Below, one piece after another: positions 16,007 to 24,341 of a stretch of DNA of 64,000 bases. The first letter of the stretch is position 1. Each line of letters begins with the position of its first letter. Source of the DNA: Cytobacillus firmus (GTDB taxonomy: Bacteria; Bacillota; Bacilli; Bacillales; Cytobacillaceae); assembly GCF_023657595.1 (NCBI RefSeq), contig NZ_CP098323.1:1946001-2010000 (forward strand), given 5' to 3'. Both the position numbers and the translations under genes were made by a program. Under the pieces are notes generated by a model, which had not been told where the DNA came from, did no database searches, and worked only from the letters and a program-made list of their open reading frames with translations.

Positions 16007-16996
16007 TTAAAATACCCTGTCGCCATTAAAAATTGAATTCTTTACAATTACATAATCAACATGACGAATGGCATCCAGCTTGTTGCCGCCTGCGTAAGAA
16101 ATAGAGGACTGGAGATCCTGCTCCATTTCTTTCAGCGTATCTGCTAATGATCCTTTGTGCTCTACTAAAATTCTCTTGCCTTCAACATTTTTCTTTTCGC
16201 CTTTTTGAAATTCTGAGGCTGAGCCAAAGTATTCTTTATAGAGCTTTCCGTCTTTCTCATTCTCAATGGTTTTTCCAGGTGACTCCTCATGTCCTGCAAA
16301 CAAGGAACCAATCATCACCATTGTTGCACCAAATCGAATTGATTTGGCAATGTCACCATGGGTGCGAAGACCTCCATCTGCTATGATCGGTTTGCTTGCT
16401 GCCTTTGCACACCAGCGAAGTGCAGCTAATTGCCAGCCGCCCGTTCCGAATCCTGTTTTAATTTTTGTGATGCATACCTTGCCAGGTCCAATGCCAACCT
16501 TTGTCGCATCAGCTCCAGCATTCTCTAATTCTCTGACTGCTTCCGGGGTTCCGACATTGCCAGCAATCACAAAGCTGTGAGGAAGGTATTTCTTAATATG
16601 CTGAATCATTTGGATGACAGCGTTGGAATGGCCATGGGCTATATCAATAGTAATGTATTCCGGTGACAGCTCTTCATCAGCTATTTGCTGTATAAACGCA
16701 TACTCGCCTTCTTTGACGCCAACACTGATCGAAGAGTATAATCCCCGTGCCTTCATATCTTTCATAAAAGAAATTCGCTTCTCCGGTTCGAATCGATGCA
16801 TGATATAAAAATATCCGTTCTCTGCTAGGTATACGGCAATTTTCTCATCTACAATCGTCTGCATGTTGGCAGGCACCACTGGCAGTTTAAACGCACGGTC
16901 CCCCAGGAAGACCGTTGTATCACATTCAGATCGGCTATTGACGATACTTTTTGCGGGAATTAATTGAATATCTTCATAATCGAATACATTTTCCAT
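16007..16996 (-). CDS. guaC: GMP reductase
   Basis: This 329-residue TIM-barrel enzyme of the IMPDH/GMP reductase family converts GMP to IMP with NADPH in purine salvage. It lacks the CBS pair of IMP dehydrogenase, which separates the two enzymes. Visible are [12 protein letters not shown] at the N-terminus, the phosphate- and nucleotide-binding loop with the catalytic cysteine (GPGKVCITK, then TGFGTGGWQ), and [15 protein letters not shown] with [15 protein letters not shown] lies 6 nt before the ATG. The transcript appears to begin near 17163 and passes through a terminator-like hairpin before the gene (listed separately), which suggests attenuation. The gene ends at the bidirectional terminator at 15928-15980. 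Confidence 0.95.
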   Translation of the reverse strand: MENVFDYEDIQLIPAKSIVNSRSECDTTVFLGDRAFKLPVVPANMQTIVDEKIAVYLAENGYFYIMHRFEPEKRISFMKDMKARGLYSSISVGVKEGEYAFIQQIADEELSPEYITIDIAHGHSNAVIQMIQHIKKYLPHSFVIAGNVGTPEAVRELENAGADATKVGIGPGKVCITKIKTGFGTGGWQLAALRWCAKAASKPIIADGGLRTHGDIAKSIRFGATMVMIGSLFAGHEESPGKTIENEKDGKLYKEYFGSASEFQKGEKKNVEGKRILVEHKGSLADTLKEMEQDLQSSISYAGGNKLDAIRHVDYVIVKNSIFNGDRVF

Positions 16997-17097
16997 TGTA
17001 ATCCTCCTATTGAACGAAGCTGAATACGTACGGCCATTGCAAGGATAGGTTTTTCAGTTTCAATCCATCTTATACAGGCTGGCAGGGAAGCATCATT

Positions 17098-17163
17098 AAA
17101 AAAGAGCTTAGAAAATTCCTAAGCTCAATGGATAATAGGGGGTCGAATTGTGAGGGTTCGACC
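17098..17163 (-). promoter_or_regulatory. guaC leader: 5' hairpin plus terminator-like hairpin (candidate attenuator or small RNA)
   Basis: Reading the - strand, GGTCGAA (17163-17157) pairs with TTCGACC (17147-17141) around a 9-nt loop. Then GAGCTTAG (17126-17119) pairs with CTAAGCTC (17111-17104) and is followed by six Ts. The second hairpin is an intrinsic terminator lying between the promoter and guaC, 100 nt before the start codon. It does not match the purine riboswitch core. Confidence 0.55.
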
Positions 17164-17169
17164 ACTTTA

Positions 17170-17198
17170 ATAATATACAATTCTGTTTATTATTTCAA
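17170..17198 (-). promoter_or_regulatory. Sigma-A promoter for the guaC leader
   Basis: On the - strand, TTGAAA (17198-17193) and TATTAT (17175-17170) are spaced by 17 bp. Transcription would start at about 17163, the first base of the leader hairpin. The rest of the gap to 17387 shows nothing further. Confidence 0.6.
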
Positions 17199-17387
17199 CT
17201 TATTAAAGTAAAAACGCATAAAAGTGATAGTGTATTAAAAACTTCTACTCGGATTAACAATTATAAGACATATCTCGCTTTGGATATTCCACCCAGTATT
17301 TCAACCATAGGGGCCATGACATAGCGGTAGCGAGACAAATGGAGGATCCTTCATACATTGCTGCAGTTGGCTTTTTTTGAGTTGAGA

Positions 17388-17786
17388 TTAAAATATCCCA
17401 TTCTCATTAGGAGATTCCTCTGGTATGGGCTGTCCTACATCCCAAAGTTCAGCAATCTTGCCATCTTGAAACCGAAAGATATGTACAACTGCTCCACCGA
17501 GGTCCTCTGGGTTTTGCTTCACATGGGAATGAACGGCAACGGTTTCATTTTCCTGGATGGCAAGTTTAACATCAAGTTTTTTGTTAGGGTTTTGCTTTGC
17601 ATTCTCTTCCATCGCGAGCATGAGAGATTCTGCATCGCCACGGAAATAGGGATTATGGTGGGAAAAATCAGGGCTGATGTAACGCTTGTAGGCTTCACGG
17701 ACTTGACCGGATGCTACAAGCCGCAGAAATGATACTGCTTTCTCTTTCAGTGATAGGTTCGAAGTCGATTGTTGCTCTGTACTCAT
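17388..17786 (-). CDS. SnoaL-like / NTF2-fold protein
   Basis: This protein of about 132 residues has the NTF2-like (SnoaL) fold. An N-terminal helix pair ends in YISPDFSHHNPYF, followed by a helix and the strands V-K-L-A-I-x-E-N-E-T-V-A-V-H-S-H, V-V-H-I-F-R-F-Q-D-G-K-I-A-E-L-W-D. Members are small-molecule cyclases, isomerases or binding proteins. The D-G-K-I-x-E-x-W-D ending is the family hallmark, but no specific reaction can be inferred. I favour the ATG at 17784-17786 with AGAGAGGA nine bases upstream; an ATG three codons earlier abuts that site. It is divergent from the SRPBCC gene at 17962. Confidence 0.75.
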   Translation of the reverse strand: MSTEQQSTSNLSLKEKAVSFLRLVASGQVREAYKRYISPDFSHHNPYFRGDAESLMLAMEENAKQNPNKKLDVKLAIQENETVAVHSHVKQNPEDLGGAVVHIFRFQDGKIAELWDVGQPIPEESPNENGIF

Positions 17787-17961
17787 TTGATTCATCCTCT
17801 CTTCTCAATAATGAATTCAATTGAAGTATAAGTTATTGATATCCCAATGACAATATGTTGCCATAAGGGAAATCTCTTTTAGTTATCTTACTTTAATATA
17901 GAGTGAGAACTTTATTAATTTGTGATATATATTAGAAAAAGGGACAAAGGAGGCGGTTAGC

Positions 17962-18414
17962 TTGAGTATCCATTTTGAATTGAAAAGATCCATTGAGGTA
18001 TCTGCACAAAATGCCTATAAAGCTTTAATCGATCTTGATTCTGCAAAGGACTGGATGAATGGACTAGTTGGAATAGAGTGGGAGGACAGCGGGCCATTAA
18101 AAGTGGGGAGTCAGTGGAAAGAGACAAGGAAAATGTTTGGAAAAGAAGCTTCTGAACATTTTGAAGTTGTCGAACTCGATGAGCCCAATAAAATTGTGCT
18201 GCGCTGTGATGGAACCAAAGGAACAACAGGCAAAGGAGAATTTATATTTACATACATAATCGTTCCAGCAGGTGATGCTTCAGAAGTTACTTTACTTGGT
18301 GAGATTAAGGGACTTATAGGCTTTTCGAAATTGTTTGGAAAGATAATGGCTGGAGCCTTTAAGAAAGCCTGTGCAAAAGATTTGGATGCTTTAATAAACT
18401 ATTTAGAAAAGTGA
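17962..18414 (+). CDS. SRPBCC-family protein
   Basis: This 150-residue START-like/SRPBCC domain has H-F-E-L-K-R-S-I-E-V-S-A-x-x-A-Y-K-A-L-I-D at the N-terminus and a central G-S-Q-W-K-E-T-R strand. A long C-terminal helix carries the KACAKDLDAL tail usual for this fold. These proteins bind hydrophobic ligands or act as cyclases; the ligand is unknown. Translation begins at TTG with AAGGAGG 8-9 nt upstream. The next gene begins 22 bp downstream, so the two are probably one operon. Confidence 0.8.
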   Translation: MSIHFELKRSIEVSAQNAYKALIDLDSAKDWMNGLVGIEWEDSGPLKVGSQWKETRKMFGKEASEHFEVVELDEPNKIVLRCDGTKGTTGKGEFIFTYIIVPAGDASEVTLLGEIKGLIGFSKLFGKIMAGAFKKACAKDLDALINYLEK

Positions 18415-18436
18415 AAGTATAAAGGAGCAGAATGTT

Positions 18437-19087
18437 ATGTCAATCATTGATAAATTAAAGCTTAACAAATATAATAATTTGGCTGTTCTTAACCAGCCAA
18501 GTGACTATGCTGTATTTAATGAATGCAAAACTACTTTATCAGGTGAACATGATGCAATCTTCATCTTTGTAGAAACAATTGATGAAATGGTGATTTATAC
18601 ACGAAAAATAATTAATGAAGAACACCTGCTTGAAAAAGGATATTTATTTTTCGCTTATCCTAAAAAAGGGAATAAACGGTTTGATACATACGTTCATAGG
18701 GATGATATTTTTCCGGCAATGAAAGTGGGAGAAGATGGGTATGTGGAAAATAGCGAAGTGAAATTCTCGAGAATGGTAAGTATGGATGATGTCTTTACGG
18801 TTGTTGGATTGAAGCGCGAAGAGAAAAAAGAGAAAAAGTCATCGGCTCCTAGTCAATGTGTGGCTGATTATCAGGACCATGTAAAAGATGTTGAAAAACT
18901 ATTAGCGGATTATCCAGATGAATTGAAATTTTATCAGGATTTGACACCGGGTTACCAAAAAGATTGGGCTCGCTACATCTTTTCAGTTAAGCAGCAGAAA
19001 ACCCGTGAGAAACGAGCATCGCAAATGGTCGATATTTTATCACAAGGTTATAAATCTGTTGATTTGTTTAGACAAAAGAAGAAGTAA
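18437..19087 (+). CDS. YdeI/OmpD-associated-like protein
   Basis: This 216-residue protein has two parts. The N-terminal region (about 1-125) has the feel of a DUF3052-like domain, with LNQPSDYAVF and a strand-rich middle. The C-terminal region (about 155-216) matches the bacteriocin-protection, YdeI/OmpD-associated domain in TPGYQKDWARYIFS, K-T-R-E-K-R-A-S-Q-M and the L-x-x-G-Y-K-S-V-D tail. A K/E-rich linker joins them near residue 130. The function is not established. It overlaps the start of a bidirectional terminator and lies 22 bp after the SRPBCC gene, a pairing often seen among small Bacillus SRPBCC/YdeI clusters. Confidence 0.75.
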   Translation: MSIIDKLKLNKYNNLAVLNQPSDYAVFNECKTTLSGEHDAIFIFVETIDEMVIYTRKIINEEHLLEKGYLFFAYPKKGNKRFDTYVHRDDIFPAMKVGEDGYVENSEVKFSRMVSMDDVFTVVGLKREEKKEKKSSAPSQCVADYQDHVKDVEKLLADYPDELKFYQDLTPGYQKDWARYIFSVKQQKTREKRASQMVDILSQGYKSVDLFRQKKK

Positions 19088-19140
19088 AAAAAGGTTCCTG
19101 CCCCAGGTTACTTTCATAATTAGGGGCAGGAACCTTTTTT
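19085..19140. terminator. Strong bidirectional terminator
   Basis: AAAAAAGGTTCCTGCCCC and its perfect 18-bp complement enclose an 18-nt loop, with A and T runs on the two sides. It serves the YdeI-like gene and the convergent gene at 19139. Confidence 0.93.
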
Positions 19141-19471
19141 AGAAACTAAGTGTATTTAACTCATCAAGAAATGCATCTAAGTCATCTTCAGATAAAAATT
19201 TATATGCATATCCATAGGAAATTGGTTCATTTCCTGTATGTTCCCGTTTAGGGAATTCCCGCAGGACTGTACTATGACGCATACCAGTGGATTTGTCCTC
19301 CAGTTTCTTATTGCCTTCAACGGTTTCTGGATTTAAAACAATCGTAATTTCTTTATTCGGAAGCAGATAAATGACTTCGCCGTTTCCAACATGTTTAAAT
19401 TCAACACCCTTAGATGTTTCCTTCATCGTTTTGAATTTGTTTAACCCAAATGTATTATGTATGTTTCCCAT
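19139..19471 (-). CDS. Conserved hypothetical protein, 110 aa
   Basis: I do not recognise the family. The protein is soluble, mixed alpha/beta and slightly basic in its first half. It has a G-V-E-F-K-H-V-G-N-G-E-V-I-Y-L-L-P strand pair, a HSTVLREFP middle and an acidic C-terminal helix (S-E-D-D-L-D-A-F-L-D-E-L). The start at 19469-19471 is chosen because GGAGGTG lies 9 nt upstream; an ATG 12 codons earlier would bury that site. It shares the strong terminator with the convergent YdeI-like gene and has no obvious operon partner. Confidence 0.6.
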   Translation of the reverse strand: MGNIHNTFGLNKFKTMKETSKGVEFKHVGNGEVIYLLPNKEITIVLNPETVEGNKKLEDKSTGMRHSTVLREFPKREHTGNEPISYGYAYKFLSEDDLDAFLDELNTLSF

Positions 19472-19555
19472 TGGATCATTCACCTCCATTAAATAATGCC
19501 ATCTCATATTATAAGGCAGAATGCCTATTCTGTACTATAGAAACCTAAGCATAAG

Positions 19556-19583
19556 AAAAAGGAGTTTGATATTCCTCCTTTTT
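19556..19583. terminator. Terminator downstream of the CoA-disulfide reductase gene
   Basis: AAAAAGGAG and CTCCTTTTT form a 9-bp stem with T runs on both strands. On the - strand it follows the stop of the gene at 19610. Confidence 0.8.
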
Positions 19584-19609
19584 CTCAAGCATAATATCCT
19601 GAAAAACAC

Positions 19610-21520
19610 TTACCCTTTTTGGATAGTAGTTTGATATTGTTTGCTGCTGCGCTCAGTCTGAACCAGCATATGTCCATTTTTTTCACACCATGAAGCAATA
19701 TCTTTCACAAAATTGCAATCAGTTGTGGTGATCTGAAGATATTCACCTGGCTGAAGGGACTTTATATTTTTATGAACCTCCATAATTGGCCCGGGACAGG
19801 TTAACCCGGCCGCATCTATGGTGATAGATGGATGAATGTGCTCCTTGTGATCTGGATTGATGGCTCTCTTTTTCTGGTGATGAACAGCTGCATATGTTTT
19901 CCAGCCTCCATCCAGATTTTTCACAACAAAACCATTTTCTTTAAGAATACGGGAAGCCAAATAGCCTCTTAACCCAACCTGGCATGAAACATAAACCGTT
20001 TTGTCCTTAGGGAGTTCACTCAGGCGTTCACGTATTTCACTCAGCGGAATTTTAATAGAACCTTTAATATAGCCCATCTCCCTTTCGATTGGCTCCCGGA
20101 CGTCGATCAGGAGACCGCCATTTTCAACGATTTCATCGATTTCATTCCACTGGACGGTAACCGTGTCGCCATTCATGATGTTTTCCGCCACATATCCTGC
20201 CATATTGACAGGATCCTTTGCAGATGAAAATGGCGGAGCATAGGAAAGCTCAATTTCGGTCAAATCAAACACAGTCAAATTCCCTTTTATGGCTGTGGAA
20301 ATTACATCAATTCGTTTGTCTGCTCCATCTTCTCCAACTGCCTGTGCACCATAGATTTTTCCTGTATCGGGACTAAAGAGCAGCTTTACACTGATTGGAG
20401 CAACTCCTGGATAATACCCTGCATGGGAGCTTGGATGAATATGCACAGCCTGATATTTCATGCCCAGCTGTGACAGCTGTTTTTCATTGATGCCTGTGGA
20501 TGCGACGGTTAAATCAAATACTTTGGCAATGGATGTACCGAGTGTCCCTTTATACCTTTCCTGCTTCCCGTAAATATTATTGGCTGCAATTCTTCCCTGG
20601 CGGTTAGCCGGGCCTGCTAAAGGAATCATGGCTGCATTTCCATTGATAAAATCCTTCACTTCAATGGCATCGCCAATGGCATAAATATCTGGATCATCCG
20701 TTTGCAGATACTCGTTTACCAAAATTCCCCCGCGCTTTCCTACATCCAGCCCTGCCATGAGGGCCAGCTTATTTTCAGGTTTTACCCCTATGGATACAAT
20801 CGCCATGTCCGTGCAAAGCTCTGTCCCGCTTGCCAGTTCAATGGTTTTCCCATTCTGCTTAAACGCCTTGACTCCATCCTCTAATATCAAATCGACTCCT
20901 TTGTCAATGAGATGAGAATGAACAATAGAGGCCATTTCATAATCGATAGGGGCCATCACCTGCTTGCCTAATTCCACCACTGTAACTTGAATCCCGCGCT
21001 TAGCCAAATTCTCTGCCATTTCAAGCCCGATAAATCCTCCACCAATCACAACAGCCCGTTCCGGATGCTGCTCGTCAACAAATGCCTTTATTTTATCTGT
21101 ATCCGGAATATTCCTGAGTGTGAAAACATTTTGCGCATCTGATAGTCCTTCAATAGGCGGCACGATTGGTTTTGCTCCCGGTGATAAAAGTAAAGTGTCG
21201 TATGATTCCTCATATATTTCACCGGTTCGGAGGTTTTTGACTTCCACTGTTTTTTGTTCACGGCTTATTCCGATAACTTCTGAAAGATTGCGGATATCCA
21301 GATTGAATTTTTTGCTCATACCTTCTGGCGTTTGCACTAGAAGCTTATTCCGGTCCTTAATGGTTTCACCGATATAATAGGGAAGGCCGCAATTGGCGAA
21401 CGAGATATGTTCACCCCGTTCAAACAGGACGATAGCTGACTTTTCATCTAATCTTCTTAATCGTGCAGCAGCAGTAGCACCACCGGCAACTCCGCCTACA
21501 ATGACAATTTTTTTTGACAT
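19610..21520 (-). CDS. CoA-disulfide reductase fused to rhodanese and TusA domains
   Basis: This 636-residue three-domain protein has an N-terminal FAD/NAD(P)H-dependent CoA-disulfide (persulfide) reductase of about 450 residues, with GGVAGGATAAARLRR and the redox cysteine C44 in FANCGLPYYIG. A rhodanese domain follows (about 465-550) with its cysteine in YVSCQVGLRGY. A C-terminal TusA/SirA domain begins at about 565 with LTCPGPIMEV. Enzymes with the first two domains reduce CoA disulfide or CoA persulfide and process sulfane sulphur; TusA carries persulfide sulphur. AGGAGGA precedes the ATG. A GTATAT-type inverted repeat over its promoter suggests control by a CsoR/CstR-like persulfide sensor. 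It appears monocistronic. Confidence 0.92.
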   Translation of the reverse strand: MSKKIVIVGGVAGGATAAARLRRLDEKSAIVLFERGEHISFANCGLPYYIGETIKDRNKLLVQTPEGMSKKFNLDIRNLSEVIGISREQKTVEVKNLRTGEIYEESYDTLLLSPGAKPIVPPIEGLSDAQNVFTLRNIPDTDKIKAFVDEQHPERAVVIGGGFIGLEMAENLAKRGIQVTVVELGKQVMAPIDYEMASIVHSHLIDKGVDLILEDGVKAFKQNGKTIELASGTELCTDMAIVSIGVKPENKLALMAGLDVGKRGGILVNEYLQTDDPDIYAIGDAIEVKDFINGNAAMIPLAGPANRQGRIAANNIYGKQERYKGTLGTSIAKVFDLTVASTGINEKQLSQLGMKYQAVHIHPSSHAGYYPGVAPISVKLLFSPDTGKIYGAQAVGEDGADKRIDVISTAIKGNLTVFDLTEIELSYAPPFSSAKDPVNMAGYVAENIMNGDTVTVQWNEIDEIVENGGLLIDVREPIEREMGYIKGSIKIPLSEIRERLSELPKDKTVYVSCQVGLRGYLASRILKENGFVVKNLDGGWKTYAAVHHQKKRAINPDHKEHIHPSITIDAAGLTCPGPIMEVHKNIKSLQPGEYLQITTTDCNFVKDIASWCEKNGHMLVQTERSSKQYQTTIQKG

Positions 21521-21656
21521 GATATATTCCTCCTGACTATTTTCAAAATATGCTTAAATTGGTTTATTCCCGTTTATATCGCTTAAGTGTTCACTCCTTC
21601 ACAAGTGCATTCAGCCCCTTTAATGCTTCTGTGTTTAAAAGAAATTGTTTATATTA

Positions 21657-21676
21657 ATATACTATATGGGGTATAT
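21657..21676. promoter_or_regulatory. Candidate CstR/CsoR-type operator over the CoA-disulfide reductase promoter
   Basis: ATATAC-N8-GTATAT is a perfect inverted repeat with a GGGG tract on one arm (ATATACCCC on the - strand), like operators of the CsoR/CstR family. On the - strand it covers a possible TTGCGC-N16-TATAGT promoter, so it would block the -10 element. No csoR/cstR gene is in the window. Confidence 0.45.
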
Positions 21677-21877
21677 AACGTTGCGCAATAAAATCCTTGT
21701 TTATTGATATGTGACAATATTGTGGCGTACACAGAATAGACAAAAAAGCACCGTTAACTATAAAATGATTGTTTCGGCCTGTATATTAATTATAATTTAG
21801 TATAAGGAAAGAAATTTGGTAATTTTTAACTATTAATTCGACATTTTATTCAATATAAAAATAATTCGTATTATTCA

Positions 21878-21905
21878 TTCAATTAATAGTCTCCTATTCT
21901 ATAAT
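21878..21905 (+). promoter_or_regulatory. Promoter of the M4 protease gene
   Basis: TTCAAT (21878-21883) and TATAAT (21900-21905) have 16-bp spacing. An inverted repeat CTCCTATT (21891-21898) / AATAGGAG (21921-21928) brackets the -10 and the ribosome site and may be an operator. The remaining AT-rich part of the 21677-21877 gap shows nothing else. Confidence 0.5.
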
Positions 21906-21937
21906 TTAGAGTATCTAAATAATAGGAGGTCAAACTA

Positions 21938-23605
21938 ATGAAAAAAAAGCTGCTTGCACCTGTATTGCTGTCATCAGCGTTAATGGCAGGTTCCATTCCT
22001 GTAAATGTTTTTGCCCAGCCGGCAGATTCTGCGAAGGTTCAGCCTGTCCAAGCTTCCAAGGAGTGGAATGAGAAAGCAAGTGTTCCTTTATTTGTAAAAG
22101 AGAGAGTTGCAGAGAAATTCTCTTCCAGCACTCCGGCGAATGCATTAAATTATTTAAAAAAGCATCAGGATCAAACAGGTATTAAAAATCCTGATAAAAA
22201 CCTGAAAGTGAAAAATGTACAAAAAGATGAGCTTGGCATGACCCATATCAGGTTTAATCAGGCAGTCAATGGTGTGACCGTAGAAGGGTCCGAAGTAATT
22301 GTTCATTATAATGAAAATAATGAAGTAGTATCCGCGAACGGAAGAATAAATCAGGCAATTGCCGATGAAGCAGTGGACACGTCGGTGGCTTTAAAACATG
22401 ATGCTGCAGTAAATACAGCTTTATTCGCTGTCAGTGCTCCAAAGGATCTTACATATGAGCCAACTTCTGAACTTGTAATCTATCCGTTTGAAGGGGAAAA
22501 TCATACAGCCTATAAAGTAAATGTAAACTTCATGGGAGATGAGCCTGGAAACTGGTTTGTGTTTGTAGATGCAAAATCTGGTGAAGTCATTGATCAATTC
22601 AATGGAATCATGCATGCTGATGAAAATAAATCCCAGAAAGGATTCGGAAAAGGGGTAAATGGAGACCATAGGGAGCTTCATATTACCCGAACGAAAGAAG
22701 GTGCCTCCGGGACAAAGTTTGCGTTAGCCGATTACTCTCATGAGAATCTGGATGGGATCTTTACATTTGATTCTAAAAATGATTGGGATTCAAATAATGA
22801 TGCTCTGTATGTCGGGAATTCGGCTGCGTTCATAGGGGATTATGACCGTGCTGCAGTAGATGCGCATTATAATTCTGAGAGGGTATATGAGTATTTCCTG
22901 AATGAGCATGACCGCAATTCTCTCGATGGGGAAGGAATGGCAATAAATTCATATGTTCACATGGGCACAGATTATAACAATGCATTCTGGAACGGCCGTT
23001 ATATGGCTTATGGTGATGGGGATGGCGAGTTCTTCATTTCATTATCGGCAGGACTTGATGTTGCCGCCCACGAAATGACACATGGTGTAATCTCTCATAC
23101 TGCCAACCTTGCATACCGGAATCAATCCGGAGCCTTGAACGAATCCTTCGCTGATGTCTTTGGAGTGCTGGTTGACGATGAAGACTGGGAAATGGGCGAG
23201 GACATTATGGCACCGGCTGCTAAAGCTGATGGTGTTACGAGATTGCGCAGCTTAAGCGACCCAAATAGTGTTGTCGTAAGTAATCCGCAAAGAGCAGCAT
23301 ATGGAAGCGGAGTCTATCCGGCCCATATGGATGAATATTACGACATGCCTTTAAATGTCGACAATGGCGGAGTCCATGTAAATTCTTCTATTACAAACCA
23401 TGCAGCCTACCTGATCGGGCAGGAAATTGGCAGGGAGAAGCTGGGGAAAATTTATTACCGTGCATTAACTGTTTATTTGACCTCTAATTCTAATTTTAGT
23501 GATGCACGCCAGGCAATTGTTCAGTCTGCCATTGATCTATACGGAGAAGGCAGCACCGAACATACCGCAACTGCATCTGGATTTGATGCCGTGGGGATTT
23601 ACTAG
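21938..23605 (+). CDS. Secreted thermolysin-family (M4) neutral metalloprotease
   Basis: This 555-residue bacillolysin-type pre-pro-enzyme has a signal peptide (1-26, cut after VFAQ). An FTP/PepSY propeptide reaches to about residue 235, followed by the catalytic domain. The zinc motif is H378-E-M-T-H382, the third ligand is in GALNESFAD, and the catalytic histidine region is GGVHVNSSITNHA. Calcium-binding DYDRAAVDAHY and the conserved AYLIG helix are present. It degrades extracellular proteins as an intact, probably active enzyme. The gene has its own promoter and terminator. A HTH-TPR regulator of the NprR kind lies at 56391, far from this gene but possibly relevant. Confidence 0.95.
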   Translation: MKKKLLAPVLLSSALMAGSIPVNVFAQPADSAKVQPVQASKEWNEKASVPLFVKERVAEKFSSSTPANALNYLKKHQDQTGIKNPDKNLKVKNVQKDELGMTHIRFNQAVNGVTVEGSEVIVHYNENNEVVSANGRINQAIADEAVDTSVALKHDAAVNTALFAVSAPKDLTYEPTSELVIYPFEGENHTAYKVNVNFMGDEPGNWFVFVDAKSGEVIDQFNGIMHADENKSQKGFGKGVNGDHRELHITRTKEGASGTKFALADYSHENLDGIFTFDSKNDWDSNNDALYVGNSAAFIGDYDRAAVDAHYNSERVYEYFLNEHDRNSLDGEGMAINSYVHMGTDYNNAFWNGRYMAYGDGDGEFFISLSAGLDVAAHEMTHGVISHTANLAYRNQSGALNESFADVFGVLVDDEDWEMGEDIMAPAAKADGVTRLRSLSDPNSVVVSNPQRAAYGSGVYPAHMDEYYDMPLNVDNGGVHVNSSITNHAAYLIGQEIGREKLGKIYYRALTVYLTSNSNFSDARQAIVQSAIDLYGEGSTEHTATASGFDAVGIY

Positions 23606-23616
23606 GTTAATATAAG

Positions 23617-23655
23617 GTGAAAGGCATTATTCATCCGGGTAATGCCTTTTCACCG
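23617..23655 (+). terminator. Terminator after the M4 protease
   Basis: GGTGAAAGGCATTA pairs with TAATGCCTTTTCACC (one bulge). The convergent hrtA gene ends just beyond. Confidence 0.7.
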
Positions 23656-23662
23656 ATTTTAA

Positions 23663-24340
23663 TCAACCTGCAATCTGGCCATCGCTCATTTTTATTATAC
23701 GATCGGCAAAAGAAAGCATTTCTTCATCATGTGTAACGATTAGAGTGGTTATGTTTAGGGTTTTCGTTAAATCCCTGATTAGCAGCATAATATCTTTAGA
23801 TCTTTTTGAATCCAAACTTGCAGTGGGTTCATCTGCGAAGAGCACTTTAGGTTTATGGATGATTGCACGGGCAATTGCAACCCGCTGCTTTTCACCGCCA
23901 GACAATGAAGACGGGTAAGCTTTTTTCCGATGGTCCATTCCAACTAGTTTTAGAACTTTCTCAATTTCTGCTTTTTGTTCATCCTTCTTTAATTTCAGCT
24001 CAGAAACATCCAGCATTAACATGAGCTGTTCTTCTACTGTGAGAAACGGAACAAGATGAGCAAATTGAAACACGAAACCAAATTTACATGCCCGTATTTT
24101 TCGGACTTGCTCCGGACTCATGGTAATCATATTTTCCTCTTCAAATAGTACTTTTCCACCTGATGCAGGCTGAAGGCCAGCTGCGATTGTAAGAAGTGTA
24201 CTTTTACCAGAACCTGATGCACCCACTAACGCCGTTATCTCACCTTCTCTCAGAGAAAGGTTAACTCCTTTTAGTATCTCTTCCTTCACTTCACCATTAG
24301 AAAATGTTTTCCTCACTTCATCAATTGTAAATACAGTCAT
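23663..24340 (-). CDS. hrtA: Haem efflux ABC transporter ATPase HrtA
   Basis: This 225-residue ABC ATPase has Walker A GASGSGKST (40-48), a Q-loop in FQFAHLVPFL, the signature LSGGEKQRVA and Walker B VLFADEPTASLD. It is of the MacB/LolD-like class that works with FtsX-type permeases. It starts 1 bp after the stop of the permease gene hrtB. With the HssRS-like sensor pair upstream it forms a haem-stress module: HrtAB is known in Firmicutes to expel haem or relieve haem toxicity at the membrane. The hrtB-first order and the HssR box ahead of hrtB support co-transcription. Confidence 0.85.
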   Translation of the reverse strand: MTVFTIDEVRKTFSNGEVKEEILKGVNLSLREGEITALVGASGSGKSTLLTIAAGLQPASGGKVLFEEENMITMSPEQVRKIRACKFGFVFQFAHLVPFLTVEEQLMLMLDVSELKLKKDEQKAEIEKVLKLVGMDHRKKAYPSSLSGGEKQRVAIARAIIHKPKVLFADEPTASLDSKRSKDIMLLIRDLTKTLNITTLIVTHDEEMLSFADRIIKMSDGQIAG

Positions 24341-24341
24341 A

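Noticed and set aside
17000..17160. Purine riboswitch upstream of guaC
   Set aside because: The conserved three-way junction core of the purine aptamer is absent; only two simple hairpins are present.
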